Below, in pieces: positions 32,742 to 41,503 of a stretch of 64,000 nucleotides of DNA; position 1 is the stretch's first letter; every line of letters begins with the position of its first letter. This DNA comes from Rhodococcus rhodochrous (GTDB taxonomy: Bacteria; Actinomycetota; Actinomycetes; Mycobacteriales; Mycobacteriaceae). A program made the position numbers and the translations under genes. The notes beneath the pieces were generated by a model. It ran no database searches, had not been told where the DNA came from, and saw only the letters and a list, made by a program, of their open reading frames with translations. The stretch lies in NCBI RefSeq assembly GCF_900187265.1, contig NZ_LT906450.1, positions 124,001-188,000 of the forward strand. Direction: 5' to 3'.

Positions 32742-33659
32742 GTGGCCAAGAAGAGCAAGAGAAACAGCGGACCCAAGCCCGGCAACAATCGCGCCGCGAA
32801 GCTCGAGCAGCGTCGGCTCGAGCGGGAAGCAGCGGCCGCCGCGACGTCCCGGCCCTTCGAAGGACTCGCCTTCGAATGCGACCTCGTGGCACTGCGCGAG
32901 TTCGTGCCGTCGGCCCTCGCGGAGCTGCCCGCGGCCGCGGACGGCCGTCGTGTCGTGGGTGCGACCATCCTGCCCGGCGGGGTCGCGGCCCTGGTCCGCG
33001 AGGAGAACGGTGCGCCGGTCGCGTACGTCGGCCTGCAGCTCGCCGCCGGCTTCGGGCCGGACCCGGCGGGTGAACTGGCCGCGGCCCTGCACTGGGCGCA
33101 CACGGCCGAGCCGGGCTCGTCGCTGCAGGTCGCGACCGTGGACGACGACACCCCGCCGCTGGCCGAGCTGATCGACCCGGCGGCCGTGCCGACGATCACC
33201 GTCCACAACGACTTCGATTGGTGGATCCCGGCCGGTGTCGAGCCGAGTGCCGAGATCGCGCACACCGTCAAGCACGCGAACGATGCCGTGCTCCCGTCGG
33301 CCCGTCTCGAAGGCGACGGTCTCCGCGGCGCGTGGTGGGTCGATCCGGGCGAGAAGGCGCACCTGCGCTGGGTGCGACCCGAGGACGAGGACGCGCTGAT
33401 GGCTGCGTTGTCGCGCGTGCACGCGGCGGGCGGTCTGCATCTCGGTGAGGGTTCGCGGTTCGCCGGTTCGTTCCGCACCCACGGTCTGCTGGTGCCGGTC
33501 TTCGACCTCGACCGCGAGAAGCACCCCGACGAGTGGGTCGCCCCGACGATCGAGTTCGGGCAGCGTCTCGAGGAGGCTCTGGCCGTGGACGAGCCGCTCA
33601 CCGCCGCCGAGCGCCGGTCGCGCGACGGCCTGCGCAGCCGCCAGGTCACCCTGCGCTGA
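32742..33659 (+). CDS. DUF5926-family protein
   Basis: A 305-aa actinobacterial protein of unknown function. The N-terminal 40 residues are strongly basic (AKKSKRNSGPKPGNNRAAKLEQRRLEREAAAAA), suggesting nucleic-acid or ribosome contact. The rest is a soluble mixed alpha/beta domain ending in a basic helix (ERRSRDGLRSRQVTLR). TAGTTT stands 6 nt before the GTG start, the leaderless pattern. Confidence 0.82.
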   Translation: MAKKSKRNSGPKPGNNRAAKLEQRRLEREAAAAATSRPFEGLAFECDLVALREFVPSALAELPAAADGRRVVGATILPGGVAALVREENGAPVAYVGLQLAAGFGPDPAGELAAALHWAHTAEPGSSLQVATVDDDTPPLAELIDPAAVPTITVHNDFDWWIPAGVEPSAEIAHTVKHANDAVLPSARLEGDGLRGAWWVDPGEKAHLRWVRPEDEDALMAALSRVHAAGGLHLGEGSRFAGSFRTHGLLVPVFDLDREKHPDEWVAPTIEFGQRLEEALAVDEPLTAAERRSRDGLRSRQVTLR

Positions 33660-33675
33660 CCTTCCCACGACAGCA

Positions 33676-33707
33676 CGAAGGCCACCTCCTGCGGGAGGTG
33701 GCCTTCG
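33676..33707. terminator. Bidirectional terminator
   Basis: A 14-bp perfect stem (CGAAGGCCACCTCC and its complement; arms 33676-33689 and 33694-33707) with loop TGCG, followed by TCGTT. It lies between the convergent DUF5926 and ferritin genes. Confidence 0.85.
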
Positions 33708-33743
33708 TCGTTCCGGGTGGGCTGTCCCCGGATGGAGGAACGA

Positions 33744-34298
33744 TCAGATGGCGCCGCCGGCGGCGAGCGGGGCGTTACCGCGCGGCTCGCGCACCTTCGA
33801 GTTCAGTTCGCGGGCCACGAAGTCCTCGAGGTTGAAGAGGTTGGAACCGGCGCGGTCGGCCACGGTCAGCAGGGTCGTCATCGTCGCGACCTCCTCGACC
33901 TGCTCCTGCAGGAACCACTGCATGAACTGCTCGCCGAGGTAGTCGCCCTCGTCGCGCGCGGTGCGGGCGAGCTCGACGATCTGGTCGGTGACCTTCTTCT
34001 CCTGGGCGAGGGCCAGCACGATCGGCTCGCGGGCGTCCTCGAACATCGACTGCACCGCGTCGACGCCGGTGAGGTCGACGGCCATGTCGCGGTCCAGGAA
34101 GTACTGGACGATCATCATGGCGTGGTTGCGCTCCTCGACGGCCTGCGCGTAGAAGTGCTTCGCCAGCTGCGGGAGATCGGTGTTGTCGTAGAAGATCGCG
34201 ATGGCGATGTACTGATGCGACGCCGTGAACTCGTGACGGATCTGGTCGTGCAGCAGCGTGTGGAACTTGGTCTTGGTCATTTCGCCCATCGTCGTCAT
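33744..34298 (-). CDS. bfrB: Ferritin (BfrB-like)
   Basis: A 184-aa non-heme ferritin that oxidises and stores iron in a 24-mer cage. Ferroxidase ligands lie in RHEFTASHQYIAIA, YAQAVEERNHAMMI (E-x-x-H) and FMQWFLQEQVEEVA. The order and spacing match Mycobacterium BfrB, including DLPQLAKHFYAQAVEERNHAMM and ADRAGSNLFNLEDFVARE. Three in-frame ATGs lie close together (34298, 34289, 34280) without a clear ribosome site; the first is used. Upstream, GGCTACCCT is repeated 25 bp apart. Confidence 0.93.
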   Translation of the reverse strand: MTTMGEMTKTKFHTLLHDQIRHEFTASHQYIAIAIFYDNTDLPQLAKHFYAQAVEERNHAMMIVQYFLDRDMAVDLTGVDAVQSMFEDAREPIVLALAQEKKVTDQIVELARTARDEGDYLGEQFMQWFLQEQVEEVATMTTLLTVADRAGSNLFNLEDFVARELNSKVREPRGNAPLAAGGAI

Positions 34299-34343
34299 GA
34301 TCACGACGTTAGTGCAGGTCAACGCGCTTTTCATCCAAGCGTT

Positions 34344-34377
34344 GGCTACCCTTGGACAAAACAGCATCGGCTACCCT
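34344..34377. repeat. Direct repeat GGCTACCCT upstream of the ferritin gene
   Basis: Two exact 9-bp copies (34344-34352 and 34369-34377) are spaced 25 bp apart, start to start, 46 and 71 bp before the ferritin start. The spacing of about two and a half helical turns could suit a regulator or overlapping promoter elements. It does not match an IdeR box. Confidence 0.4.
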
Positions 34378-34429
34378 ACGGAAAATTCGGACAGCCTTCC
34401 CCAAGATCGACAACGATTTCCCGCGTCCG

Positions 34430-35851
34430 TCAGGGGGCCGGAGCGAGCAGTTCCGGCGGGATCGGGTCGCCCTCCGAGATGGCCCCGAAGAACGGCACGG
34501 CGCGCTCACGATCCCACAGCAGGACGTTGCCGATGCCGTAGACGTCCTCGAATCCACCCACCGGAACCGTCGTGGTGATCGTCTCGCCGCGCATCGCCCA
34601 CGCGAGTCGCGCGAGGTTCCACAGGTGGTCGCCGTCGTCGACCCGCAGCGATCCGGCCGCACCCGACATCAGCGACCACGCCCGGAAGGGGTTCAGGAAG
34701 GTGCCGGGGCTCGTGGCCTTGCTCAGCAGCGCCGACAGGAACAGGCGCTGGTTGTTCATCCGGTCCAGGTCGGCGAGCGGGGTGGCGCGCGTACGCACGA
34801 AGCCCAGGGCCTGCGCTCCGTTGAGCTCCTGGCATCCGGCTTCGAGCCTGAGCCCGGCGAGCGGGTCGTCGATCGGATAGGGCACGCAGATGTCGACTCC
34901 GCCTACAGCGTCGACGATCGATGCGAACCCGCCGAAGCCGATCTCGGCGTAGTGGTCGATGTGCACGCCCGTGGCTCCCTCGACCGTCTGCACGAGCAAC
35001 TGCGGCCCGCCCAGCGCGAACGACGCGTTGAGCTTGTCCTGACCGAAGCCCGGGACACTCACGTAGGAGTCGCGGGGCAGGGAGACCATCGTCGTGGCGC
35101 CCCCACCGGGCGGGATGTGGACGAGCAGGACCGTGTCGGTGCGGTCGGCGCCGACCTCCCCGCCGGTCGCGAGTTCCTGCTCCTGCTCGGGGGTGAGTCC
35201 CACCCGGCTGTCGGAGCCGACGAGCAACCAGTTCGTGCCGCGGGTGTCGCCGACACGGCCGTCGTAATCGGCGAGCGCATCGACGCGCGCGAGCTTGCCG
35301 TCGAGGTAGACCATGCTCGCGCCCATCGCGACGACGAGCACGACCAGGACGATCGCGAGCCGCCGCAGGATGCGCCGGGCACCGAGCGGCCGTCGCGGTG
35401 CCGGTCGTGAGGGCGGGCCCGGTCGTGAAGGCGGTGCCGCGGGGCGTCGCGGGGGTGCGGGCGGTGGTGTGCTCCCGCGCGGCGGGCGACGGTTCGGGGC
35501 GGGCTCGGCGATCCGTTCGGGTCGCTGCGTCGGTGCCCAGTCGCGTCGTTGCTGCGGGGGCGGTTGCTGCCGGTCCTGCCGCGGAGCCTGCGCGGGCCGG
35601 TAGTTCGGGGCGGGTGCCTGCGACCACGCCTGCGGTGACTGCGGCCGTCCGTCGCGCCGGAGCACCTGGGTGCCCTCGGGGGACGGCGGAGGAGCACCCC
35701 GGCGCTGTGACGGGGGCGGTCCGGCGGGTCGTTGTGGCGGTACCCCGCGCTGCGGGTTCGGCTGTGCTGCCCGCCGGGGAGGTGGGCCCTGCGGGGGAGG
35801 TCCCTGCGGAGGCCGCGGCCGGTTCCGAGGGTCGCGAGGGTCGCCGTTCAC
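34430..35851 (-). CDS. LCP-family (LytR-CpsA-Psr) cell-wall polymer ligase
   Basis: A 473-aa envelope protein. Residues 1-160 are Pro/Arg/Gln-rich and cytoplasmic, followed by one membrane helix (LAIVLVVLVVAMGASMVYL) and an extracellular LCP domain. Domain blocks seen include LLVGSDSR, GADRTDTVLLVHIPPGGGATTMVSLPRDSYV, KLNASFALGGPQLLVQTVE and QALGFVRTR. The Arg and Asp residues contact the polyprenyl-diphosphate glycan donor in known members. In mycolic-acid bacteria these enzymes attach arabinogalactan to peptidoglycan. The CPBP gene ends 16 bp before it. Confidence 0.9.
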   Translation of the reverse strand: MNGDPRDPRNRPRPPQGPPPQGPPPRRAAQPNPQRGVPPQRPAGPPPSQRRGAPPPSPEGTQVLRRDGRPQSPQAWSQAPAPNYRPAQAPRQDRQQPPPQQRRDWAPTQRPERIAEPAPNRRPPRGSTPPPAPPRRPAAPPSRPGPPSRPAPRRPLGARRILRRLAIVLVVLVVAMGASMVYLDGKLARVDALADYDGRVGDTRGTNWLLVGSDSRVGLTPEQEQELATGGEVGADRTDTVLLVHIPPGGGATTMVSLPRDSYVSVPGFGQDKLNASFALGGPQLLVQTVEGATGVHIDHYAEIGFGGFASIVDAVGGVDICVPYPIDDPLAGLRLEAGCQELNGAQALGFVRTRATPLADLDRMNNQRLFLSALLSKATSPGTFLNPFRAWSLMSGAAGSLRVDDGDHLWNLARLAWAMRGETITTTVPVGGFEDVYGIGNVLLWDRERAVPFFGAISEGDPIPPELLAPAP

Positions 35852-35867
35852 CCGGACAACTCTACGT

Positions 35868-36674
35868 TCAGGGCAGCCAGGAGACGTGGCCCCTCAGTGC
35901 TTGGTAGCCCACGAAGGCGATGGTGTCGATGAGCGCGTGGGCGATCACGAGCGGCCACAACCGGCCGGTTCGCTGCCAGTACCGTCCGAAGACCAGACCC
36001 ATGACGACGTTGCCGAACCCGCCGCCGACGCCCTGGTAGAGGTGGTAGCTGCCGCGCAGCAGAGCGGAGGCGAGCAACGACGAGTTCTCCGACCAACCGA
36101 GCTGCCGCAGGCGGGTGAGGAGGTAGGCGACGACCAGGATCTCCTCCGCGCCGGAGTTGGCGATCGCCCACAGCACCTCGGTGGGCAGTCGCCACCAGTA
36201 GTCCTCGAGCAGACTCGGTGCGACCGTCAGGTTCAGGCCGGCCGCGCGCGCCACCAGGTACAACACCAGGCCGGGGAGCCCGATCAGGGCGGCCAGACCC
36301 ATGCCGGGCAGCAGGTCCCGTCGCAGACCCGGTCGGGCGAGACCTGCGAGTCGCGGTCCGACGCCGCTGCGCCAAAGCAGGTACAGGCCGAGGGCGCCCC
36401 AGGCGAGCAGACGCACGATGCCGAGGAGTTGACGGGCGAGATCGATGAACCCCTGCGACGAGCGCGGCGTGTTCAGGGCGACGGTCTGATCCGACAGCGG
36501 TTCCGGTGCCAGTGCCGCTTCGGCCAGCGACAGGATCGACGAGATCCCGCTCAGGCCGAAGGTGACGAGCAGGACGATGGTGATCTCGATCCACAGCGCG
36601 CGGCGTTCGGCGGGGTCGAGGGGCGGCTCGGGGTTGCGGGATGAGGGCCGCAGCCAGTCGCGGAGGGTCGTCAC
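35868..36674 (-). CDS. CPBP-family intramembrane metalloprotease
   Basis: A 268-aa protein with about eight helices and the three CPBP (Abi/Rce1-like) motifs: NSGAEEILVVAYLLTRL (EE-xxx-R type), RGSYHLYQG (the FxxxH-like helix) and IAHALIDTI (H-xxx-(D/N)). Members cleave or modify proteins in the membrane, and some confer bacteriocin immunity. The GTG at 36674 (VTTLRDWLRP) is chosen; the upstream extension is Gly/Ser/Asp-rich and has no signal. Confidence 0.85.
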   Translation of the reverse strand: MTTLRDWLRPSSRNPEPPLDPAERRALWIEITIVLLVTFGLSGISSILSLAEAALAPEPLSDQTVALNTPRSSQGFIDLARQLLGIVRLLAWGALGLYLLWRSGVGPRLAGLARPGLRRDLLPGMGLAALIGLPGLVLYLVARAAGLNLTVAPSLLEDYWWRLPTEVLWAIANSGAEEILVVAYLLTRLRQLGWSENSSLLASALLRGSYHLYQGVGGGFGNVVMGLVFGRYWQRTGRLWPLVIAHALIDTIAFVGYQALRGHVSWLP

Positions 36675-36868
36675 CGGAGCGATTGTGCCGGACCGCGCGT
36701 GGTCTGGTCCGTCGCAGCGGAGAGGCGATCCGCCGGCTCGCAGTGATGTGTCCAATTTGACAGCGGTCCTTGTGACCCATCACACTTCAGAACGCCCGAC
36801 CGATCGATCGCTCGGGCGCGGATAGGGGCCTGTGGGCCAGGGGAAGTCTGCGACCCGGAAGTAGGGAC

Positions 36869-38170
36869 ATGAACATCGAAACACCTGAGAAGAATCCAGC
36901 GGCACCAACTTCGGTGACTCTGGCATCGAAGAAGAAGTCTCTTCTCGCCAGCTCCGTGGGCAACATCCTGGAGTGGTACGAGTGGAGCGCCTACGCGGTG
37001 TTCGCTCCGTTCATCGCCGCAGCGATGTTCAACAGCGACAATCCGGTCTCGGCGCTGCTGTCCACACTCGCGGTCTTCGCCGTCGGATTCCTGATGCGAC
37101 CGCTCGGCGGCATCGTGTTCGGCCGCATCGCCGACAAACGCGGCCGCAAGTTCGTGCTCGTCACGACCATGCTCATGATGGCCGGCGGCAGCCTCGTCAT
37201 CGGGCTCATGCCCACCTACTCGTCGATCGGCGTGTGGGCGTCGGTGCTCCTGTTGCTCGCCCGCGTGGTGCAGGGCTTCGCGCACGGTGGTGAGTCGGCG
37301 ACCGCCTACTCGTACGTCAGCGAGATCGCGCCGCCGCATCGCCGCGGCATGTGGGGCAGCGTCGCCTTCGTCGCGATCTTCGGTGGTTCCGTGCTCGCGT
37401 ACACGATCGGCGGAGCGGTCACCTCGACGCTCTCCGAGAGCGCCGTGGGCGAATGGGGATGGCGCGTGCCGTTCCTCCTCGGCTTCTTCCTGGCACTGTT
37501 CGCCCTCTACCTGCGACGCAGCATGGAGGAGAGCGAGGTCTTCGACCAGCAGGAGACCCGGGTCGACGAACCGCGCATCCCGCGCAAGGTGGTCGTGCGT
37601 GCGATCCTGCTGATGATCGGCATGACCTCGGGCGTCACGGCGGCGCACTACACCTGGACCTCGTACGTCTCGACGTACGCGATCACGCAGAAGGGCATGG
37701 ACGCCGACACCGCCTACTGGATGCTCGTCATCGCCCAGGTCATCGCGCTGGTCTCGCTGCCCTTCTGGGGTCGGCTGTCCGACCGGATCGGCCGGCGCCC
37801 GATGCTCGGCGGCTTCGCGGTCCTCATGTTCGCGCTGCAGATCCCGCTGACGTCGATGATCACGTCGGCCGGGTGGACGCTGCTCGTGGCGACTACCGTC
37901 GCCCTGCTCATCGTGTCGGTCCCGGGCGCGATCCTGTCGTGCACCCTCTCGGAGAGCTTCCCGACCCGCCTGCGTACCCAGGCCATCGGGTTCGCGTACT
38001 CCTTCTCGGTGGCAGTCTTCGGTGGCACCGCGCCCTACCTGAACCAGCTGCTGACCAGCTGGGACATCGGTTGGATCTTCGGGGTCTACATCATGGCGCT
38101 GTGCGTCGCGACGGGCATCGCCGCGCTGATCATGAAGGAGACGAAGGGTATCGACCTGCACAAGATCTGA
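36869..38170 (+). CDS. MFS transporter, metabolite:H+ symporter (MHS) type
   Basis: A 433-aa transporter with twelve helices. NILEWYEWSAYAVFAPFIAAAMF is the signature first helix of the MHS subfamily (ProP, KgtP, ShiA-like). GRIADKRGRKFVLVTTMLMM and ARVVQGFAHGGESATAYSYVSEIAPPHRRG are the conserved loop and helix-4/5 blocks. The likely substrate is a carboxylate or betaine; neighbours do not help. The ATG follows GAAGTAGGGAC. Confidence 0.9.
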   Translation: MNIETPEKNPAAPTSVTLASKKKSLLASSVGNILEWYEWSAYAVFAPFIAAAMFNSDNPVSALLSTLAVFAVGFLMRPLGGIVFGRIADKRGRKFVLVTTMLMMAGGSLVIGLMPTYSSIGVWASVLLLLARVVQGFAHGGESATAYSYVSEIAPPHRRGMWGSVAFVAIFGGSVLAYTIGGAVTSTLSESAVGEWGWRVPFLLGFFLALFALYLRRSMEESEVFDQQETRVDEPRIPRKVVVRAILLMIGMTSGVTAAHYTWTSYVSTYAITQKGMDADTAYWMLVIAQVIALVSLPFWGRLSDRIGRRPMLGGFAVLMFALQIPLTSMITSAGWTLLVATTVALLIVSVPGAILSCTLSESFPTRLRTQAIGFAYSFSVAVFGGTAPYLNQLLTSWDIGWIFGVYIMALCVATGIAALIMKETKGIDLHKI

Positions 38171-38188
38171 TCGATACAGTTCGGATTC

Positions 38189-38223
38189 CTGCCGCCGCGC
38201 ACCGCTCAGGTGCGCGGCGGCAG
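38189..38223. terminator. Bidirectional terminator overlapping the DUF2470 stop codon
   Basis: A 15-bp perfect stem (CTGCCGCCGCGCACC and its complement) with a 5-nt loop that contains the TGA of the minus-strand DUF2470 gene. It ends both convergent transcripts. Confidence 0.8.
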
Positions 38224-38973
38224 TCCGTTGCGGAACGGGCAGCCGACGAGCAGGCGCAGTGCTCGGCCCAGGGCGGCGGGATCGTCGACCGGTTCGTGGA
38301 AGGGGATCCGGACGTCGTGGTCGTCGCCTTCGGACTCGACGCGCAAGCGTAGCCCGTAGCGGTCGAGGCCGATGGGGCGGATCCGTCCGCTGCGGTGCGC
38401 GGGCGGGATACGGCGCGCGATCTGCCGCACGATGTCGGCGTGGTCCTCTTCGAGGTGCTGGAGCCACTCGGTCTCGAGTGCGGCGAACGGGTCGGGTGCG
38501 GCGTCGAGGATGGCGGTGACGTCGACGGCTTCGGCCCCGGTGGTGTCGGCGGCGACGACGGAGTCGAGCGTCAGGCACAGCAGTTCGGAGCGGTGTCCGA
38601 CGTCGAGGAGTTCGGGGTGCGGGAGGATCTCCGCGATCTCGGCGGCGAGCCGGCGCGGATGTTCCACCGGGCGCAGGGTGCCGCTGAGCCAGATGAGCGA
38701 GCGGACCGGATTGCGCAGGGCGATCGGGGAGTGGTCGGTGAGTTCGAGCATCGCGGGGATGCCCGCGTTGCCGGCCTGCCAGGCGAGCGCGACGGGAAGG
38801 CTGTCGTCGGCGACCACCACGGCGACCTGTCCGTCGTCGAGGAGGTGGTGGACCGAGGTGGGGAGCGGATCGCAGCCGTCGATCGCGAGCTGGGTCGTGT
38901 CGGCGCGGATGAGGGCGGTGCGTACGCGTTCGGCCGTGGTCGGCGCGGGGATGACGGATGTGGTGGTCTGCAT
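38206..38973 (-). CDS. DUF2470-domain protein under iron control
   Basis: A 255-aa protein with a C-terminal DUF2470 domain (about 165-250: LEEDHADIVRQIARRIPPA ... IGLDRYGLRLRVESEGDDHDVRIPF). DUF2470 is found in haem-utilisation HugZ-like and split-barrel proteins; the N-terminal part here resembles a pyridoxamine-oxidase-like split barrel (SLPVALAWQAGNAGIPAMLELTDHSPIAL). A near-consensus IdeR box lies 20 bp before the ATG, and AAGGAGGG gives a strong ribosome site. A role in iron or haem metabolism when iron is scarce is a fair inference. Confidence 0.82.
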   Translation of the reverse strand: MQTTTSVIPAPTTAERVRTALIRADTTQLAIDGCDPLPTSVHHLLDDGQVAVVVADDSLPVALAWQAGNAGIPAMLELTDHSPIALRNPVRSLIWLSGTLRPVEHPRRLAAEIAEILPHPELLDVGHRSELLCLTLDSVVAADTTGAEAVDVTAILDAAPDPFAALETEWLQHLEEDHADIVRQIARRIPPAHRSGRIRPIGLDRYGLRLRVESEGDDHDVRIPFHEPVDDPAALGRALRLLVGCPFRNGLPPRT

Positions 38974-38992
38974 GCCAACCCTCCTTCTCGAT

Positions 38993-39011
38993 GTAGGTGA
39001 GGCAAACCTAA
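38993..39011 (-). promoter_or_regulatory. IdeR/DtxR iron box
   Basis: The minus strand reads TTAGGTTTGCCTCACCTAC, close to the IdeR consensus TTAGGTWAGSCTWACCTAA, with both TTAGG and CCTA half-sites intact. It lies 20 bp upstream of the DUF2470 start, where iron-loaded IdeR would repress transcription. It also sits 47 bp before the start of the divergent gene at 39058. Confidence 0.75.
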
Positions 39012-39057
39012 GTCATTGTGATCGCGGTCGCAAGTGGTCCGTCGGTAGCCTGGATCG

Positions 39058-39744
39058 GTGCCGATCCCACTTCCCCTCGGAATGCCGCCGTCCCGCGACG
39101 AGCCCCGCGGACTGCTCGACGCGCTGCTCACACACCGGCACGACAGCCTCACCGACGCCCTCGCCGCGACCGGCCGCACACTCGCCCCGCCGATCGTCCC
39201 GGCCGCTGCCGTCACCGGATCACCGACCCGCGAACTCGTCGTCGAACTCGACGCCTCGGCCGAACTCCCCTCGCCCGCCGGGTGGCGTCCGGTCCGGTAC
39301 CAGGTCGACTGCACCGCCGAGGACCTCGAGGACGTTCTCGCGACCACCGCGCCGGCACCGCTGGTCGTCTACCCGCACGTGCCCGACGCCGCGCTCGCCG
39401 ACGCAGCCCGCGCGCTCACCGAGGCCGGTCACATCCCCGGCCTGACCGCAGGTCGCGGGGGTGACGCCGTCGCCGACTTCCTCTCCGTCCTAGCCCACGC
39501 CGACACCGGTTACGCCGCCCGCGCGACCGGCACCGACGACGTCGTCGCCCTGCTCTCCGTCACCGTCGCAGCGCTGAGCGGTTTCGACGTCCGCGAAGCC
39601 CTCGGGACTCCCGACGTGGCCCGGCTCCGGCGACTCGTACCGGAGGCCGCCGCGGCGGTGCGGGAGATCCTGCTGGTCGTCGAGGTCGACGACACCGACG
39701 CCGTCGTCCGGGAACTCGCGGGGCTCGGGCTCAGCGCGGGCTGA
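39058..39744 (+). CDS. Hypothetical protein
   Basis: A 228-aa protein I do not recognise. It is acidic and Ala/Val-rich, without a signal peptide or membrane helices, and shows alternating strand/helix patterns (RELVVELDASAELPSPAGWRPVRYQVDCTAEDLEDVLAT; LTEAGHIPGLTAGRGGDAVADFLSVLAHADTGYAARATGTDDVVALLSVTVAAL). The start is a GTG with TAGCCT 6 nt upstream (leaderless). It is divergent from the IdeR-box gene and precedes pheA by 75 bp. Confidence 0.65.
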   Translation: MPIPLPLGMPPSRDEPRGLLDALLTHRHDSLTDALAATGRTLAPPIVPAAAVTGSPTRELVVELDASAELPSPAGWRPVRYQVDCTAEDLEDVLATTAPAPLVVYPHVPDAALADAARALTEAGHIPGLTAGRGGDAVADFLSVLAHADTGYAARATGTDDVVALLSVTVAALSGFDVREALGTPDVARLRRLVPEAAAAVREILLVVEVDDTDAVVRELAGLGLSAG

Positions 39745-39818
39745 CGCGGACCCATCGCTCGGGCGCGGTTCACGCAGAGTCCGCCTTCCGGTCACGGCCG
39801 ATGCGTAACCTCGTACAC

Positions 39819-40745
39819 GTGCCACGTATCGCCTATTTCGGACCGTCGGGAACGTTCACCGAGATGGCCCTCGACCGCTTCGAGAGCCTCGGTGCACTCG
39901 ACGTGCTCGGCGACGGGTCCTCCGACGTCGAACGCATCTCGGCCGCCAGCCCGCCTGCTGCCCTGCAACTCCTGCGCGACCGGAAGGTCGACGGTGCCGT
40001 CGTCCCCATCGAGAGCTCGGTCGAAGGATCGGTGCCGCCCACCATGGACGCCCTGGCTCTCGGACCGCGGCTGCAGATCGTGTCCGAGGTCGAGCTCGAC
40101 ATCGCGTTCACGGTGGTCACCCGCGAAGGGATCACCCGCGATCGGGTCCGCACGATCGGCGCCTACCCGGTGGCCGCGGCCCAGGTGCGCCGCTGGATCG
40201 AGGACCACCTGCCCGACGCCGAGGTCGTGACCGCGGCCTCCAACGCAGGAGCCGCCGAGGACGTCGCGTCCGGCAAGGTCGACGCGGCGGTGTCCACGGC
40301 ACTCGCCGGGGAGCGGCTCGGCCTGTCCGTGCTCGCCGACAAGGTCGCCGACTTCGAGGGTGCCCGCACCCGCTTCGTGCTCATCACGCAGCCGCGGCCG
40401 GTGCCGAAGCGCACCGGTGTCGACCGCACCTCGGTCGTGCTGCAGCTCCCCAACGAGCCCGGCTCACTGGTGCGCGCCATCACCGAGTTCTCCACGCGCG
40501 GAATCGATCTGTCCCGCATCGAGTCCCGGCCGACACGCAGGGAATACGGCACCTACTTCTTCCACTTGGACTGTGTGGGTCACATCGACGACGCGCTGGT
40601 CGCCGAGGCGCTGCAGGGACTGCACCGCTTCGCGCAGGTGCGGTTCCTCGGATCGTGGCCCGCTGTGTCCGAACACGGTGTCCCACCCGTGTCGGACGAC
40701 GATGATGCGCGGTGGCTCGACCGACTGCGGCGCGGAGAGGACTGA
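39819..40745 (+). CDS. pheA: Prephenate dehydratase
   Basis: Converts prephenate to phenylpyruvate in phenylalanine synthesis. The 308-aa protein has the catalytic domain (RIAYFGPSGTFTEMAL; DGAVVPIESSVEGSVPPTMDAL; ending TRFVLITQ) and a C-terminal ACT regulatory domain (SVVLQLPNEPGSLVRAITEFSTRGIDLSRIESRPTRREYGTYFFHLDC) with the GALV-like and ESRP motifs for Phe feedback. The GTG at 39819 is chosen over ATG 39801 because TAACCT lies 7 nt before it and this start gives the family N-terminus. The histidine phosphatase gene follows 2 bp later. Confidence 0.95.
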   Translation: MPRIAYFGPSGTFTEMALDRFESLGALDVLGDGSSDVERISAASPPAALQLLRDRKVDGAVVPIESSVEGSVPPTMDALALGPRLQIVSEVELDIAFTVVTREGITRDRVRTIGAYPVAAAQVRRWIEDHLPDAEVVTAASNAGAAEDVASGKVDAAVSTALAGERLGLSVLADKVADFEGARTRFVLITQPRPVPKRTGVDRTSVVLQLPNEPGSLVRAITEFSTRGIDLSRIESRPTRREYGTYFFHLDCVGHIDDALVAEALQGLHRFAQVRFLGSWPAVSEHGVPPVSDDDDARWLDRLRRGED

Positions 40746-40747
40746 CG

Positions 40748-41410
40748 GTGAGCGGCAGATTGATCCTGGCCCGGCACGGCCAGACGGTGGCGAACGTCGC
40801 GCGGAGGCTCGACACGAAACTCCCCGGGGCGGAGCTCACCGAGCTCGGCGTCGAACAGGCCCGCACGCTCGGCAAGAACCTCGTCGAACGCGCGCCGTCG
40901 CTGCTCGTCGCCTCACAGGCACTTCGCGCCCGGCAGACGGCCGAGCACGCGGCACCGGCGGTCTCGCTCGAGACGATCGTCCGCGAGGGCGTGCACGAGG
41001 TGCAGGTCGGCGAGCTCGAGGACCGCAGCGACGAGGAGTCGCACAAGCTGTTCATGAAGGTCTACGAGGAGTGGCACAGCGGCGACCTGCGGGCGCGGGT
41101 CCCGGGCGGTGAGTCGGCGCTCGACGTGCTCGACCGGTATCTACCCGTCCTCGACTCGCTGCGCAGCGACTATCTCGACGCCGGTTCGGGCGACGTCGTG
41201 GTCGTCAGTCACGGTGCCGCCATCCGGCTCGTCGGCGCCTACCTCGGGAAGGTGCCGTCCGGCTTCGCCATCACCAACCACCTGGCCAACACCGAGACGG
41301 TCGAACTGGTGCCGGTGGCCGGCGGCGGATGGGAGTGCGTGCGCTGGGGAACCTTCCTCGCGCCCTTCCACGACACCGCGCGCGGCGGTGCCGACGATCC
41401 GATGGGGTGA
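40748..41410 (+). CDS. Histidine phosphatase (phosphoglycerate mutase-like)
   Basis: A 220-aa phosphatase with the phospho-acceptor motif LILARHGQT near the N-terminus and the second catalytic His in VVVVSHGAAIRLV. It belongs to the branch-1 histidine phosphatase family (GpmB-like); GHTxxN-type residues are present in RHGQTVANVARR. The GTG at 40748 lies 2 bp after pheA, a coupling seen in other actinobacteria. Substrate cannot be fixed. Confidence 0.88.
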   Translation: MSGRLILARHGQTVANVARRLDTKLPGAELTELGVEQARTLGKNLVERAPSLLVASQALRARQTAEHAAPAVSLETIVREGVHEVQVGELEDRSDEESHKLFMKVYEEWHSGDLRARVPGGESALDVLDRYLPVLDSLRSDYLDAGSGDVVVVSHGAAIRLVGAYLGKVPSGFAITNHLANTETVELVPVAGGGWECVRWGTFLAPFHDTARGGADDPMG

Positions 41411-41503
41411 TACCGCCCACCTTCCGATCCTTCGACCGCAAAACATACGGGTATCCTCGGGGCGTCCGTATAGAAGTAGCGATCGGTAGGTAGGTGCGGT
41501 TTC

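Noticed and set aside
39801-39818. ATG start for prephenate dehydratase at 39801
   Set aside because: The extra six residues do not match the family and the region contains the TAACCT box that fits a leaderless GTG start at 39819.
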